A program made the position numbers and the translations under genes. DNA of 41,311 nt from Thoreauomyces humboldtii. Its lineage: Eukaryota > Chytridiomycota > Chytridiomycetes > Spizellomycetales > Powellomycetaceae. Below the pieces are notes generated by a model. The model was not told the DNA's origin. It saw only the letters and a program-made list of their open reading frames with translations, and did no database searches. Of this stretch, positions 1 to 10,617 are shown piece by piece. Each line of letters begins with the position of its first letter. The stretch's first letter is position 1. The stretch covers positions 1-41,311 of the forward strand of contig JADGJA010000108.1 of NCBI GenBank assembly GCA_027596035.1, read 5' to 3'.

Positions 1-2
1 GG

Positions 3-428
3 GGGCCGGCCCCCCCCAGGAGGTTTTCTTCCTGCGTTGATGCAGAGTCTCTTGTTCAACTCGTTCGTTCTCCCGCAGACGACGCACTCGCTTGGTGTCA
101 AAAGGCAGCAATAAAGATTGAACACAGACTTCCCTTCTACTACAGTATACCGTTCACGTTACGGGCGCCTCCGATCTTCTTGGATCAGCCACTCAACGTG
201 TCCTCGATAGCTTGGACGGAGGACTGTCGCTTTCCATCGCGAAACTCATACAATGTGCGATGCGAGTCGTTACTGACAAGCATGAATGCAGATCTGACTG
301 TGGTGCTGGAAGACCGACTCGGAAGGACTTTGATCTTGCATGGACCCTGCGCAAATGGAAACGCTCCTGGAGCTGCATCTCGTACCCAAGTCAAGCATTC
401 GACAGCCTTCGTGGGACCTTCATCATGA
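3..428 (+). CDS. 3' end of unidentified gene, cut by left edge
   Basis: One frame is open from the first bases of the window to a TGA at 426-428, giving 141 residues without an internal start that must be used. The translation has ordinary protein composition, with segments such as ALAWCQKAAIKIEHRLPFYY and LTVVLEDRLGRTLILHG, and not the Arg/Ser/Pro-rich look of shadow frames. A pyrimidine-rich stretch ending in GCAG at 42-45 could be a 3' splice site, in which case the last exon starts at 46 and bases 1-45 are intron. I do not recognise the family and claim no function. It converges on the GTPase gene, whose stop is at 686. The open frame and composition are seen directly; that it is a real terminal exon is inferred. 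Confidence 0.6.
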   Translation, partial: GPAPPRRFSSCVDAESLVQLVRSPADDALAWCQKAAIKIEHRLPFYYSIPFTLRAPPIFLDQPLNVSSIAWTEDCRFPSRNSYNVRCESLLTSMNADLTVVLEDRLGRTLILHGPCANGNAPGAASRTQVKHSTAFVGPSS

Positions 429-685
429 CAATCCTGCGTCTCAGATGATATGATTGCTATTCCAGAGTAGAGACATGACGTGAATCTTGGATTTACAGAA
501 AATCGGTCGAATCGGGGAATCTACATAGATCTGTACAGGAGGGCAGTAACATACATTGGGAAAGGTGTGCAGGGGTGAGGAGGTAAGGTAGATGAATAAG
601 TGGAAGTGTAAGAAGATGGTGGCCAGAAGAAGTTCAGCTGAAGGATCCAGTACCGCAGAGAAAGGACAAGGCAGGTGGTTGGAGG

Positions 686-3175
686 TTATCCGACCAGGCC
701 ACCATGCGATCCGGCCTTTCGATAAGTCCAACGATCGTCCATCGGGATATGATGTAGGTGCTGGTCGGTATCGGGACGTTCCTGAGAGCGGTCTGGGGGA
801 GCAACTTTGCTGGAGTTCCAAGACTCGTCTAGCTCGGCGAGGACATGTCGAAGCACGTCCAGCTTGTGCGGGTTGTTCTCGACCAGCGAGAGCCTCCGCG
901 TGCCCTCGTGATATGATGGCGACGGTGAGATCCGGTTCCGTGGGTGTCGCGCCGAGCGAAAACGATCGGTGGAAGCAGACGCGTAATTGCCGGGAGGTCG
1001 AGAGAAAACTGCGCTCTGCATGTTACTTCTGTCGGCTTCTTCCTCCAAGAAATAGAGGGGTAGTCGCTGACGTGGCTTCAAGCTACGCTCTCCGGCGGTG
1101 TTCGTGTCCATGAGTTTGGTTTTCAAAATGGGATGCATATAGGCTTTGTTTGTGTTCTCATCGTCGGTGGTCGCATCGAACACCGCGAGCTGTTGAAGAA
1201 GCGAATCAAGGTCTCTTTGAGTCCGCGTCATAGAACCAGGAGACCTGTTTCTGGATAAGGCGTTGGTTGATGGATTGGCACTCCGCTGAGAACGAAGGAC
1301 TTTGGGTGAGGTATTGACCTCTAATCCACGAGAAGCTGCTGACCGCCCAGCGTGATCGTTGCCTCTGTGGCCGCGCGAAGAGCCAGCTTGCGCATGCGAA
1401 GGCAACGGCATACCATCGGCACGCGAAACTTCGGGTATCTGAGGACTTCGTTTTTCACTTTGCCGTGTGCGCTCTCGAAGTTGATCGGGAAGGGGTTGGC
1501 CTTCCCAGTAGCTCATGTCCAGGGCACTCCCACAAGAACCCATCGTTTCCCTCGAAACACTGTAAGGATTCGTTGCGTTGGTGTCGTTGGAAGACATCGT
1601 AAGGAAAAGCGGTGATGACGCTGTGCTTTGACGTGCTTGAGAATCCCAAGAAGCGTAAGTTTCGAAAGGGTCGGTTTGAAGAGAGGAGGAAAGAGGCGAG
1701 ATTGGTGGTGTAAATGGGAGAGCGGGTGGAGACACACGACCGAAAGTTGAAGGCTTTTTTGGGGACGTCGCACTATATGAAGCAGACGGCTGCGCTGTAC
1801 CATGTGGAGCATGTGAGCTAGAGTCCGAAGCATTTCTTGACAACCCATTCGAAGAAGAGCGGGAACTGCTACTACTGGTCGTTCCATTGGAACGGGCGGC
1901 GAGGCGCTTTTCGTCGTTCACGACCCTCAGTGTGTCAATCACGCAGTCTCGGCCATGCTGCGATGTCTTCCAAGCCTGAAATATCATGTCACGGCGGAAG
2001 CGGATGCTATCAGGTCTTGGTGCGGTGAGGTATCCCAAAGGTTCTTTGCCGGAAGTCGCGCTTCTCGGACGCGAAGACACAAAAGATCCGTTGGCTGCCG
2101 GATTGGCTACCATCACATTGCCGAGGAACTGCCCAATGGACAGCGCTGAGCCCTCCGAGAGTGCTGTGTAAGTTGACTCACGACCAGCGCCTGCGCTGCC
2201 CCGAGTAGCCTGAGTATCGATGCTCCGAACTGTCTGACCGTAGACGCGATCTATGCCGCCTGCGACGTGGGACGTGATGCGACGCTCCCCGTCCTCGCTC
2301 AAGACGGATGCATTGGATGGACGACGCAACAGTGGCGCCAGCGCCACCGTCTGCGAATCTGCCTTAGGGACGTGACCGGCAGCCTTCAAGGCATGCGCGT
2401 GGTCCTGGGCGGCGCCCATCAACTGTCGAAAACAGTGAGCGACGGACTTTGGTGCCATCGCAGTCGTTTCGTTGAAGGTCACATCCAGTAGCTTTGCGAG
2501 ATTCTCACCCATGGTTCTCGTGACCTGCCGCGGCCGTTTGTTTAACAAGGGCGTTGACAGATCTGAGGTGACGTTATCTACCATGTTGCCCAGCAACATG
2601 ATGGGAAGACAACCAGGACGCACGCACTTCGTTTCGAGTATTCGACGATAGAATCCAAACATGGCATCATATGACACTCGGTTTCCGACGTCGTACACGA
2701 GGATGAAAGCGTCGGCTGAGGCGATCGCCGAGTCCCAGATCGGAGAGTAGAAGGGGTGACCCCCAACATCACTGAGAGTGAGAATGACGCGCTGACCGCC
2801 TGTTCCCTGCCATAGCTCTTCCTGCAGGGCTTCCATCTTCTCCTTGACTTTGCTTTCTCCATCGTTACTGACTGTACTCCCTGAAGCGATGCTCTCGGTT
2901 GGGGAGACTGGAGCCGGTACTGTTACAGGTGACGGTTGCCGCACTGCGACGGAGACGGGGAGCGTTGATGGCATCATGTACTGCACAATGCTGCAGTCTT
3001 CAATGGTTGGATCATACGTGTCGCGCCATGCTCCACGGGCCCGGGTCTTGGTACCACCGTGGGAGGCGGACCCTCGAACGAAAGCCTTTCGCAACGTAGA
3101 TTTTCCCACGTGAGCGGAGCCGATCAGCAGAACGTTCAGATGGGTGATAAGTCCAGTCTCGTCGATAAGGAGCAT
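686..3175 (-). CDS. Atypical Ras-like small GTPase with long disordered C-terminal extension
   Basis: Single-exon 829-aa protein whose first ~255 residues form a Ras-superfamily G domain. Visible motifs are P-loop GSAHVGKST (19-27), switch I/effector YDPTIED (54-60), G3 DVGGH (136-140), a degenerate G4 NMVD (197-200) and G5 ETTA (236-239). A Pro/Ser-rich insertion of about 65 residues separates switch I from G3. The remaining ~570 residues are Ser/Arg/Pro-rich, with a short helical piece near residues 760-775, and the C-terminus has no CaaX box, so prenylation is not expected. Relative to Ras, positions 12, 13, 59, 61 and 117 are changed (A, H, G, H, M). A signalling switch with reduced GAP sensitivity or altered nucleotide handling is an inference. 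The start ATG lies 18 codons before the P-loop, the usual spacing. Confidence 0.85.
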   Translation of the reverse strand: MLLIDETGLITHLNVLLIGSAHVGKSTLRKAFVRGSASHGGTKTRARGAWRDTYDPTIEDCSIVQYMMPSTLPVSVAVRQPSPVTVPAPVSPTESIASGSTVSNDGESKVKEKMEALQEELWQGTGGQRVILTLSDVGGHPFYSPIWDSAIASADAFILVYDVGNRVSYDAMFGFYRRILETKCVRPGCLPIMLLGNMVDNVTSDLSTPLLNKRPRQVTRTMGENLAKLLDVTFNETTAMAPKSVAHCFRQLMGAAQDHAHALKAAGHVPKADSQTVALAPLLRRPSNASVLSEDGERRITSHVAGGIDRVYGQTVRSIDTQATRGSAGAGRESTYTALSEGSALSIGQFLGNVMVANPAANGSFVSSRPRSATSGKEPLGYLTAPRPDSIRFRRDMIFQAWKTSQHGRDCVIDTLRVVNDEKRLAARSNGTTSSSSSRSSSNGLSRNASDSSSHAPHGTAQPSASYSATSPKKPSTFGRVSPPALPFTPPISPLSSSLQTDPFETYASWDSQARQSTASSPLFLTMSSNDTNATNPYSVSRETMGSCGSALDMSYWEGQPLPDQLRERTRQSEKRSPQIPEVSRADGMPLPSHAQAGSSRGHRGNDHAGRSAASRGLEVNTSPKVLRSQRSANPSTNALSRNRSPGSMTRTQRDLDSLLQQLAVFDATTDDENTNKAYMHPILKTKLMDTNTAGERSLKPRQRLPLYFLEEEADRSNMQSAVFSRPPGNYASASTDRFRSARHPRNRISPSPSYHEGTRRLSLVENNPHKLDVLRHVLAELDESWNSSKVAPPDRSQERPDTDQHLHHIPMDDRWTYRKAGSHGGLVG

Positions 3176-4627
3176 GCTCCTTTTCGTGACTGAAGTAGAC
3201 TTCTTCTCAAGTCTTCACGAACTAAGATGGGAGCACGCGACAACCAAGTTTCCCATGTGTGAGAGGGAATGCACCGGGCTACCTGTCGCGAGCTATCGTT
3301 CTTCAAAGAGAGGAAAACAGCTTGCAGTCGGACCAAGAAGGCTTTTGCAAGGACCCGATCAGATCTACCAGACGAGCAGCCACGCGGTGGTTATCAAAAG
3401 CTTGACGGTTCGGAAGTGGGACGTGCCGTTCGCAGACAAGATGCGCTTTGATGACGATGGTGTCTGACAGCGAAGGGAACGGAATTTCGCTGTCTGCGGC
3501 TGGAAGTGAAGATCCGACCAAGGATTGACTTGCTGCGAGATGGATGGAGGGAAGTGATAGATCACAAGTTGTGGAGACGCTGGGAAGAGGGGCAAAGGCA
3601 ACTGGGACCTGACAATAGTGGTATAGGGCAACCCTCCGCTTTGGACGAGCCATGCGCGGGGGAAAGACGCGACGCGGTGGGGTTGTTTGGGTCCTGTCGA
3701 GAGCGGATGACAGGACTTGTCTTCTTGCCTTTGCTGCGGCTGCGTCGCTTTGCGCGCAGCAAAGAAAAACATGTACCGTTACTGCCAATACATGTTGGTC
3801 ATGAACAGTTGGAACTTACGAAAACCAGCTCTTTCCATCTATCGAGCATAGTGCACGTCTCGCGAATGGTGCCCTTCAGCTTCTACGATTCATCGAGTGT
3901 GAACCTCTCATAAACGGCCGATAGCATCGTGCCTTTGGGACTTGAACATCGACGATTCCTCGGAGAGTCGACTCCCTGGGCCCCCTGCCACCGTTCACCT
4001 GTCTCCAAAGTTGGCCCTTGTCAGATTGGCTCCTGCAAGTCGCTCTGTGCTGTATGTGGCACACTCTTGTGGAAGCTTTGGAGCACACATCGTGATGGGT
4101 CAACTTCTTGGCTGTCCCATCGGAAACTTGAGGGGAAGGGATCCCATGCTAGGGCTAGGGCTGGGGCTTCCTCCGCTTTTGTGTGTCAATTTTTCATGCA
4201 GATCTTTGTGCTAAAGAGCACAACTCCCAACGGTCACGGCACGAGGACAGCAAGAGCGGGGAACGAGGCATTTCCTCACCTCCCGCGAAAGGGATACCAC
4301 TCGCGCTGCGGCCGCTCCCGTTGTCGCCGTCCCCCGCCGACCGACCGCAGAGGTGTGGTACACCGTCGTGTCAGATCCCCGGTCGTTCCGTCACACCACA
4401 CCCAGGCACACCTCTTCTGGCACCCCCCAAGCCAGTTGACCCACAGCCCAAACAGCAAAACTCTTCCATCTCTCCCTCTGGTCCCCCGCCTCTCTTGTCC
4501 TTCAGGGCTTTCCCGACGGCGCATCCTCACCACCGAGTATACTTTACTGTCCACGTACTCCTCTATCACAGCCCACTCAGCCCTGTTCTCTGGACCGTAC
4601 CGTCTGGACAACCTTAAACATATACCG
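3176..4627. other. Divergent intergenic region (1.45 kb)
   Basis: This region separates the GTPase start (minus strand) from the next start on the plus strand. The open frames in it have Arg/Ser/Pro-rich translations typical of non-coding DNA, and I could not build a spliced gene from them. The last 250 bases are C/T-rich, as is common in fungal promoters and 5' leaders. A telomere-like CTAGGG direct repeat lies at 4149-4160. The frame of the following gene stays open back to 3929, so a longer N-terminus for that gene is formally possible. Confidence 0.5.
4149..4166 (+). promoter_or_regulatory. Telomere-like CTAGGG direct repeat
   Basis: Two perfect CTAGGG units are followed by CTGGGG, about 460 bases upstream of the 341-aa gene. 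The 13-mer TAGGGCTAGGGCT recurs inverted at 18804-18818, just upstream of the coiled-coil gene. TTAGGG-type sites are bound by Tbf1/TRF-like Myb factors in fungal promoters, so a factor-binding site is a reasonable guess, not shown here. Confidence 0.3.
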
Positions 4628-5653
4628 ATGCAGCCTCCCGCTATCCGACCAAAGGAAAACGTCATGATTCCTGCTTCAGCGGTGCCGCCTCGCTCCTCGA
4701 GCACGTCCGCGAACCGAACCCCCGCCTATGCAGCACTTCCCGCCCCTCCAACTCCTTCAAAATCCACCACCGTCATGTCGAATAAAAGCAGCACAGTTTC
4801 CTCATGGATGCGGAAAGCCGCTGCCGTCTTCGCTCCTCAACAACATCCTCCCCGACAGCAACCGAAAAAGTCTAAGCGCACCAGCACACCATCGAAAAAG
4901 CGAAATTCTCTGGAAGATGACGCCGGCGGAGACGGTTTCGCAGAGGCCGTGTCAGCGGAGGACTTTGCTCAGGCCGTTGGCATTCATATCGTCAATCGAG
5001 ACATGAATTCGACCACTGTAGGAAGTGGCCACAGCTTCGCGGCGGATCCCATGCCCGCGACGCCACCATCTCCCCTCGCCCGTCACTATATGGAGCTGAA
5101 TGCCGCTACATCTCCGCTTCCGGTCCGGCTTCCTGGCCCCCGCTTGATTCCGGCGCCTCTCAATATGATGGCGCTGTTCAATGGGCCACCGTGTTCACTC
5201 TCTCCTGTTCCTGCGTCTCCCTCTGGAGGCCGGTCTGGTCATGTTCGCAGTCCCTCCGTGCCTTCCACGCCCACCAAAGAGGTTCAACCGCTGGAAATCA
5301 ACCAACAGACCAATCTTCAGCGTTCGCGTTCTCAGAGCATTTCCGGACCTGTCTCGGATCTGACAGGGTCATCATATTCCTCCTCACATCGAATGGTCCA
5401 TGTATCCAACAAGGGCCGCTTCACGCTGACCCGTGAGCAGTCCGACTACTACACGGCCCGTCATGCCTCCCCATCTCTCCACCGGCGGTCACCGAGCACT
5501 GTCAGCGTCAGCAGGTTCCACGTGGTGCGGAGCATGGATCGACCCGTGCTCATCCTCGAGCCTTCCGGGTCGGGCGACGGACAGACCTTGTCTTCTGATA
5601 CTCTCAAAAGTAACGCAACGTCGAAGTCCTTTGACAGTGGCGTTCACTTTTGA
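4628..5653 (+). CDS. Low-complexity Ser/Pro-rich protein of unknown function
   Basis: 341-aa protein read from the ATG at 4628. The same frame is open upstream to 3929, but the upstream translation is Arg/Cys/Pro-rich and the DNA is pyrimidine-rich, so 4628 is preferred as the start after a CT-rich leader. No catalytic domain is visible. There are basic KKSKR and SKKR clusters near residues 80-95 that could act as nuclear signals, many S/T-P sites that could be kinase targets, an ordered-looking stretch around residues 105-120 (GFAEAVSAEDFAQAVGIHIV), and two RFx[V/L] motifs, GRFTL and SRFHV, in the C-terminal third. No intron is needed. I do not recognise a family. Confidence 0.65.
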   Translation: MQPPAIRPKENVMIPASAVPPRSSSTSANRTPAYAALPAPPTPSKSTTVMSNKSSTVSSWMRKAAAVFAPQQHPPRQQPKKSKRTSTPSKKRNSLEDDAGGDGFAEAVSAEDFAQAVGIHIVNRDMNSTTVGSGHSFAADPMPATPPSPLARHYMELNAATSPLPVRLPGPRLIPAPLNMMALFNGPPCSLSPVPASPSGGRSGHVRSPSVPSTPTKEVQPLEINQQTNLQRSRSQSISGPVSDLTGSSYSSSHRMVHVSNKGRFTLTREQSDYYTARHASPSLHRRSPSTVSVSRFHVVRSMDRPVLILEPSGSGDGQTLSSDTLKSNATSKSFDSGVHF

Positions 5654-6218
5654 GGACGGAAGAGGCTGGACCTTTTTCGGTCATATTAACTGTACATAGT
5701 CGGACCTTACAACCTACACATATATTTCAGACTTAGACATGTCCACTTTCCCCCCTCTTTTTTCTCCACCTCATCTCTTTGGCTGGTCCACAAACAGCGG
5801 GACAAGTAGGGCACATAAATCATTCATCCATATATTCAACGCATGCTGTATCGATATTCAAAACCCTGATAGCATGACGATTCTATCCAAAGAAAAAGAA
5901 GGAAAGGGGAGCGAGTCCGACATGTCCGGACCTGTTCCGTTTCTGCCCCACCGGCATGTACACTCTTTTACCCAACATCTTCCACGAGTGGGTGTTCTCA
6001 CAACTTGCATTTCCTCAGACTCATAGCGCCATAACCTCATCTGATCCGAAGGATAACCGTCGCCAGGGGAATCGTCTTTCTTTACCTCGCTCGGAGGGTA
6101 AATATCCGCTGCCCCGTCAATTGCCACTCGTCAATTTTCACGCTCCTCGCTACTTTCGCCCTCGCTTCCTTTCGATAGCCGGGTTCTCCTCTAATAGCGC
6201 TAACTCACCCATTATCAG
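5654..6218. other. Intergenic: 3' UTR of upstream gene and RFC1 promoter
   Basis: A 565-base gap between two tandem plus-strand genes. It has several T-rich stretches near 5755-5765 that would suit a 3' UTR and poly(A) region, then a C/T-rich stretch leading up to the RFC1 start. No open frame with protein-like composition and no MluI cell-cycle box (ACGCGT) was seen. Confidence 0.5.
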
Positions 6219-9200
6219 ATGGTCGGTGAACTCTCATGCTATGTAGTGAGCTTATCTGGGTCGTTCTCATCGGAGATTCTTGCTACAGGACATTCGGTCA
6301 TTCTTCGCGCCAAAGAACGGTGGCAAGCCTGTCGTCCCGGCGCCGAAAGAGAAGGAGGCAAGCACCGACTCCAAATACTTCAAAGGCGGCTCCAAGGCAG
6401 CAGCCGGCGTCAAACGCAAGAAGGGCCGGAACGTCATCGACTCTTCCTCCGATGAGGACTTCAGTGCACCTTCTTCTTCCGCTGGTCGGTCTCTGAAGAG
6501 GTGGGGACTTGGAAGATTCTAACATCCCGCAACCTTGATCACGGTTCCGCAGTCTCAACGTCCGTCTTTCATCTGGTGCCCACCAGCTCTCCTGTGAAAC
6601 CATCACCGAAGAAGCGCTCACCGGCAAAAAAGCCAAAGATTGAACACCAGGAAGTCGATCCTGCGACTTTCTTTGCAGAGAAGGCAAAGGTACGGACGGT
6701 GCAACATGGCAGCTCGTTGACTGGGACGAATAGGCTGGGCGATATACATGCCTCTTGGGATGTGACGGGCCAGGATCGCGCGTTCGAAATGGCTGACGAG
6801 CGCGGGAGAAATGACTCGTCGCGGGATCGACCACTACGAAGACATAAACGCGTTACCCCCGCATGGTTTTTGATTCGAATGTCCATCTTCTTAGTCCAAG
6901 ACCGTCCCAAAGAACACTCCCGATCCAACGCGCAAGTCCCCAGCCCGTGCGGCAAAAGGTCGGAAAGTTCATGTGTCCGATGGAGACGATGACAACGACG
7001 CGGACTTCATGGTGGAGGACGACAAAGATAATTTTTCACTCAAAGTCGAGGATGGCGATGCCACGGATGTAGATGAGGACGTTGTCGATGCCAAGCCGGC
7101 GGCCAAGAAGCGTGCCGCTCCTGCATCAACGAAGAAGGTCAAGCCTTCACCCAAGGCGAAAAAGGAAGAGGCAAAGACCGTAAAGGAGGAGGTGGTCATG
7201 GTGATAGACAGCGACGCAGAAGGCGAGGAAACCGTCAAAGACCCCATCACACCCGTAAAAGGTAAGCATCTCGTCGCCTGCTTGATCTCCCTCGCGTTTT
7301 GGCCTGCTCATGCTGTGCCCTCCCTAGGAAAACGAAAGCTACCGCCTCGCGTCACACACGCTGACAAAGATGTTACTCCAAAACAGTCACCGAGCAGAAG
7401 TTCAGGTATTGATCCGTTGTTTCATAGACAAATCACGTATCGGATCTCATTGTGATCGGCCACAGTATCAGCTACGAAGCGAAAGCTTCCAGCCGCAGGC
7501 TCCGACGACGACGCAGAAGCTACGGCGGAAAAGCCGGCGAAAAAGTTCAAGTGAGTTACCGCAGATGAGTTTCAGTTCAGTAGAATGGCCGCAGATATTT
7601 ATAAGCTTTTGAGTATAGCTTCAGAGAGCATGCTGCAAAAAAGAGTGCTGGCCCCAGTGCTCCAGGCTCGAAGGAGATACCAGAAGGAAAGGAGAACTGC
7701 TTGGCCGTAAGTATCCACCTCTTGAAGAGACGGAAACGCGGCGATCTGACAAATACGCGCGCTCGTCGCAGGGTGTAACTCTCGTGTTCTCTGGAGACTT
7801 GTCTTCAATCTCTCGGGACGACGCCACGTCGCTCGCTAAGCGATACGGTGCTCGAGTAACCAGCGCTCTGTCCGGCAAGACTTCGTTTCTGGTGCTGGGT
7901 GATCTGCCGGGCGCGTCCAAGCTCAAGAAGGCTGAAGAGCTCAACCTCAAGACTTTGGACGAGGATGGCTTTCTTGATCTCATCCGGACACGACCAGCAA
8001 AGTCCGATGCAGCAGCCATGGGCCCGGCCGCTAAAGGCAAGGCAAAAGGAAAGTCCTCTGCCAGCATTACACTACCTTCCGCGGATAACAAGGGCGGCGA
8101 GTACGTGATGCGCTCAGTAGCAAGCGCCCACCGCAGAAGACTGACGATGGGATGCGTAGGGTTGAAAATCTGCTTTGGACTACAAAGTACAAGCCAAGAA
8201 GTTACGCGGATGTTGTCGGTAACGGTACGGCCATCCAAGCCCTTGGGAAGTGGCTAAGGAATTGGTAAAAGCCCGCGGTGCAGTTGAGTCGCGCTCAGTA
8301 TCTTACGCTGGCGTACTTTCATCTCAAAGGGAGGAGTATCGTGCAAAGAATTTCAAGCGCCAGGCTGGAGATGAAAATTCCTGTTTCAAAGCTGCACTCA
8401 TCTCGGGACCTCCCGGTATCGGAAAGACTACTGCCGCGCATCTTGTAGCTGAGCTGGAAGGCTTCGATGTGCTCGAGTTTAACGCTAGTGATACTCGCAG
8501 CAAAAAGTCTCTCGATGTGGGTTCGCAAACGTTGCTTCGGTAGCGCCTTGCATGAGCTTATCCTACAAGTAGGCGGTTTTCAGGGAGAGCACTGGAAGTC
8601 ATGCCGTGACCGAATACTTTGGCGATGCTGTCGCTAAGAACGCCAAAGGTCGCTCGGTAGGTGGATGACTTCATACTGCGCATGTTTCTGTTGATGCTGA
8701 CTCGCCGGCGAAGAACGCCGCAGGCGGGATCGGGAAGCGGCGCATCATCATTATGGACGAAGTTGACGGCATGTCAGCAGGGGACCGAGGAGGTCTTGCC
8801 GAGCTTGTCCAGCTATTGAAAAAATCGCGCGTTCCTGTGATCTGCATCTGTAATGACAGAAGCAATCCAAAGATGAAAACCCTCGCTGCGTACTGTGTGG
8901 ATATGCGGTTCAAGAGGTATTACATTCGGCGAAGAAAGCGGACCTCTCGTCGGCGTTGATCTAACCTTTCAACCCCAAATAGAGCCACTCACACCATGAT
9001 TCAAAAACGGCTTCTTCCCATTGCACAAATGTGAGCAACTGTACGTCTAATCTCACAAGATTCCCGTAATTGACGGACTCTTCAATAGGGAGGGGCTTGA
9101 ACTGAAGCCTAATACAGTCGAGCAGCTAGTTGCCAGTACCGGCGCTGATATTCGCCAAATTCTCAATCTCCTTAGCACATATCGGCTGACTAGTACCACG

Positions 9201-10476
9201 ATGACCTATGATCAATCAGTTGCAGCGTACGCGATGGGCTCCATTCGAACTGGGAGCACCGTAACAAGTGCGGAACTAATCTGTCTCATGTTGCAGTACC
9301 CGGGCTTCCGAGAAGGACGTGCCAACAAATACGTTTGATGCTACTGGAAAGCTGTTTTCCGGAGTGGACTGGAACCGCACGGGTCTCGACGTCAAGATGC
9401 AGTATTATTTCTCTGACTCAGCCATGATGCCTCTGTTCGTACAAGAGTGTTATGCGCGCACGCAACCTGCTATCGCTCAGCATCTCGGAGCTGGGGATCC
9501 AAAGAAAACCGAGCGTCAGACGTTAGCCTGCATTGCTGACGCGGCCGACAGCATCTCATTGGCCGACAACGTGGACAGGCTACTTCGAGGCGGAAACAAC
9601 TGGACCTTGATGAACGCTCACAACGTCCTGTCGACAGTCAGGCCATGCTTCTTCACCCACGGGAGAATGTCAGGGGGCATGACACCATTTCCACAGTACG
9701 TTCCTGGAAAGACTATCGGTTAAGTTCGTCGGAAAGTTCGTCGGAAAGTCTTACGTGTCTGCTCGTCTCGCCAGGTGGTTTGGCAAGAATTCATCTCAGA
9801 CCAAAGCCACCCGTCAACTGAAGGAGATCCAGTCCCACATGCGCACGCATGTCTCGGGCACCAAGCGCGATGTACGCCTCACGTACCTTCCGGTGCTGGC
9901 GCCGGCCCTCGCTAAACCTCTCATCACTGAGAAACAGGTACTGTCGCAGGGGCACGACGAGGCTTTCCGGCAGGTGCCCTCCTGCCGGCATTTGTATATT
10001 CACAAAGCTTTCTGGGTTTCTTTTCTTAGGATGCAATCGAGGGTGTCATCGACTTCATGGACGAGTACTGGCTCACTCGCGACGACTGGGATTCGGTCAT
10101 GGAGCTCGGTATGGGGACGATCGGCACAAAGGCCCTCTCGAGCAAGATCGACACGAACGTGAAGACGGCCTTCACCCGTGCCTACAACAAGGGGACACAC
10201 CCGAACCAGGTGCCCCTGATGGGGAAACCTCAGAAGAACGTTGGAGGAGCGGCGGCGGCCGGGTTCGACGAGGCGCCGGACAACGAGGACGTCGCGCTGG
10301 AGAGCGCCGGGGAGGAGAGCGAGAGCGGGGACGACGGAAACGATGGAGTGGACGGGGACAAGATGATCAAGGTTAAGACGACCGCGAAGCCTGCGACGGC
10401 CGGGAAGGGCAAGGCAACCGCCGCATCTGCAAAGGCGAAAGCGAGCGGTAGCGGTGTAGGCAGGAAGAAGAAGTGA
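6219..10476 (+). CDS. RFC1: Replication factor C subunit 1 (clamp loader large subunit)
   Basis: Large subunit of the RFC complex, which loads PCNA onto primer-template DNA in the nucleus. Seventeen exons with consistent phases give 1007 aa: 6219-6221, 6289-6500, 6587-6689, 6895-7261, 7328-7405, 7466-7550, 7619-7706, 7772-8100, 8160-8264, 8330-8516, 8588-8656, 8714-8916, 8983-9030, 9089-9226, 9297-9695, 9775-9937 and 10030-10476. The order is an N-terminal DIRSFF PCNA-binding-like motif, a Lys/Asp-rich linker, a BRCT domain (about 313-390, GVTLVFSGDL), the LLWTTKYKPRSY segment that precedes AAA+ cores, Walker A GPPGIGKTT (483-491), Walker B IIIMDEVD (553-560), the NDRSNPK sensor-1 region and the C-terminal RFC1 domain ending in an acidic then Lys-rich tail. 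Length fits the family (861 aa yeast, 1148 aa human). The first exon, holding only the ATG, rests on a weak GTCGGT donor and is the least certain part. Confidence 0.93.
9723..9746 (+). repeat. 12-bp tandem repeat in an RFC1 intron
   Basis: The unit AGTTCGTCGGAA occurs twice in a row inside the intron 9696-9774. It lies clear of both the splice donor and the acceptor. Probably a simple duplication. Confidence 0.7.
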
Positions 10477-10617
10477 TTGCGTACTCTCGCCCTCATGCCT
10501 ACAGCGTATGGATGCAATCTGTAAACTGTTCTACAAAACCTACGCTCGAAGAGCACCCAATAGAACGGTTTAGAACCATAGAGTAAGGTTTTAAGGTTAG
10601 GATCTTATATCATCGAA

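Noticed and set aside
3303..3788. 161-codon minus-strand frame upstream of the GTPase
   Set aside because: Composition is not protein-like, there is no motif, and it overlaps similarly long frames on the other strand; treated as leader or promoter.
6501..6552. Acceptor at 6552 for RFC1 intron 2
   Set aside because: It puts the next exon out of frame; the acceptor at 6586 keeps the SSPVKPSPKK frame.
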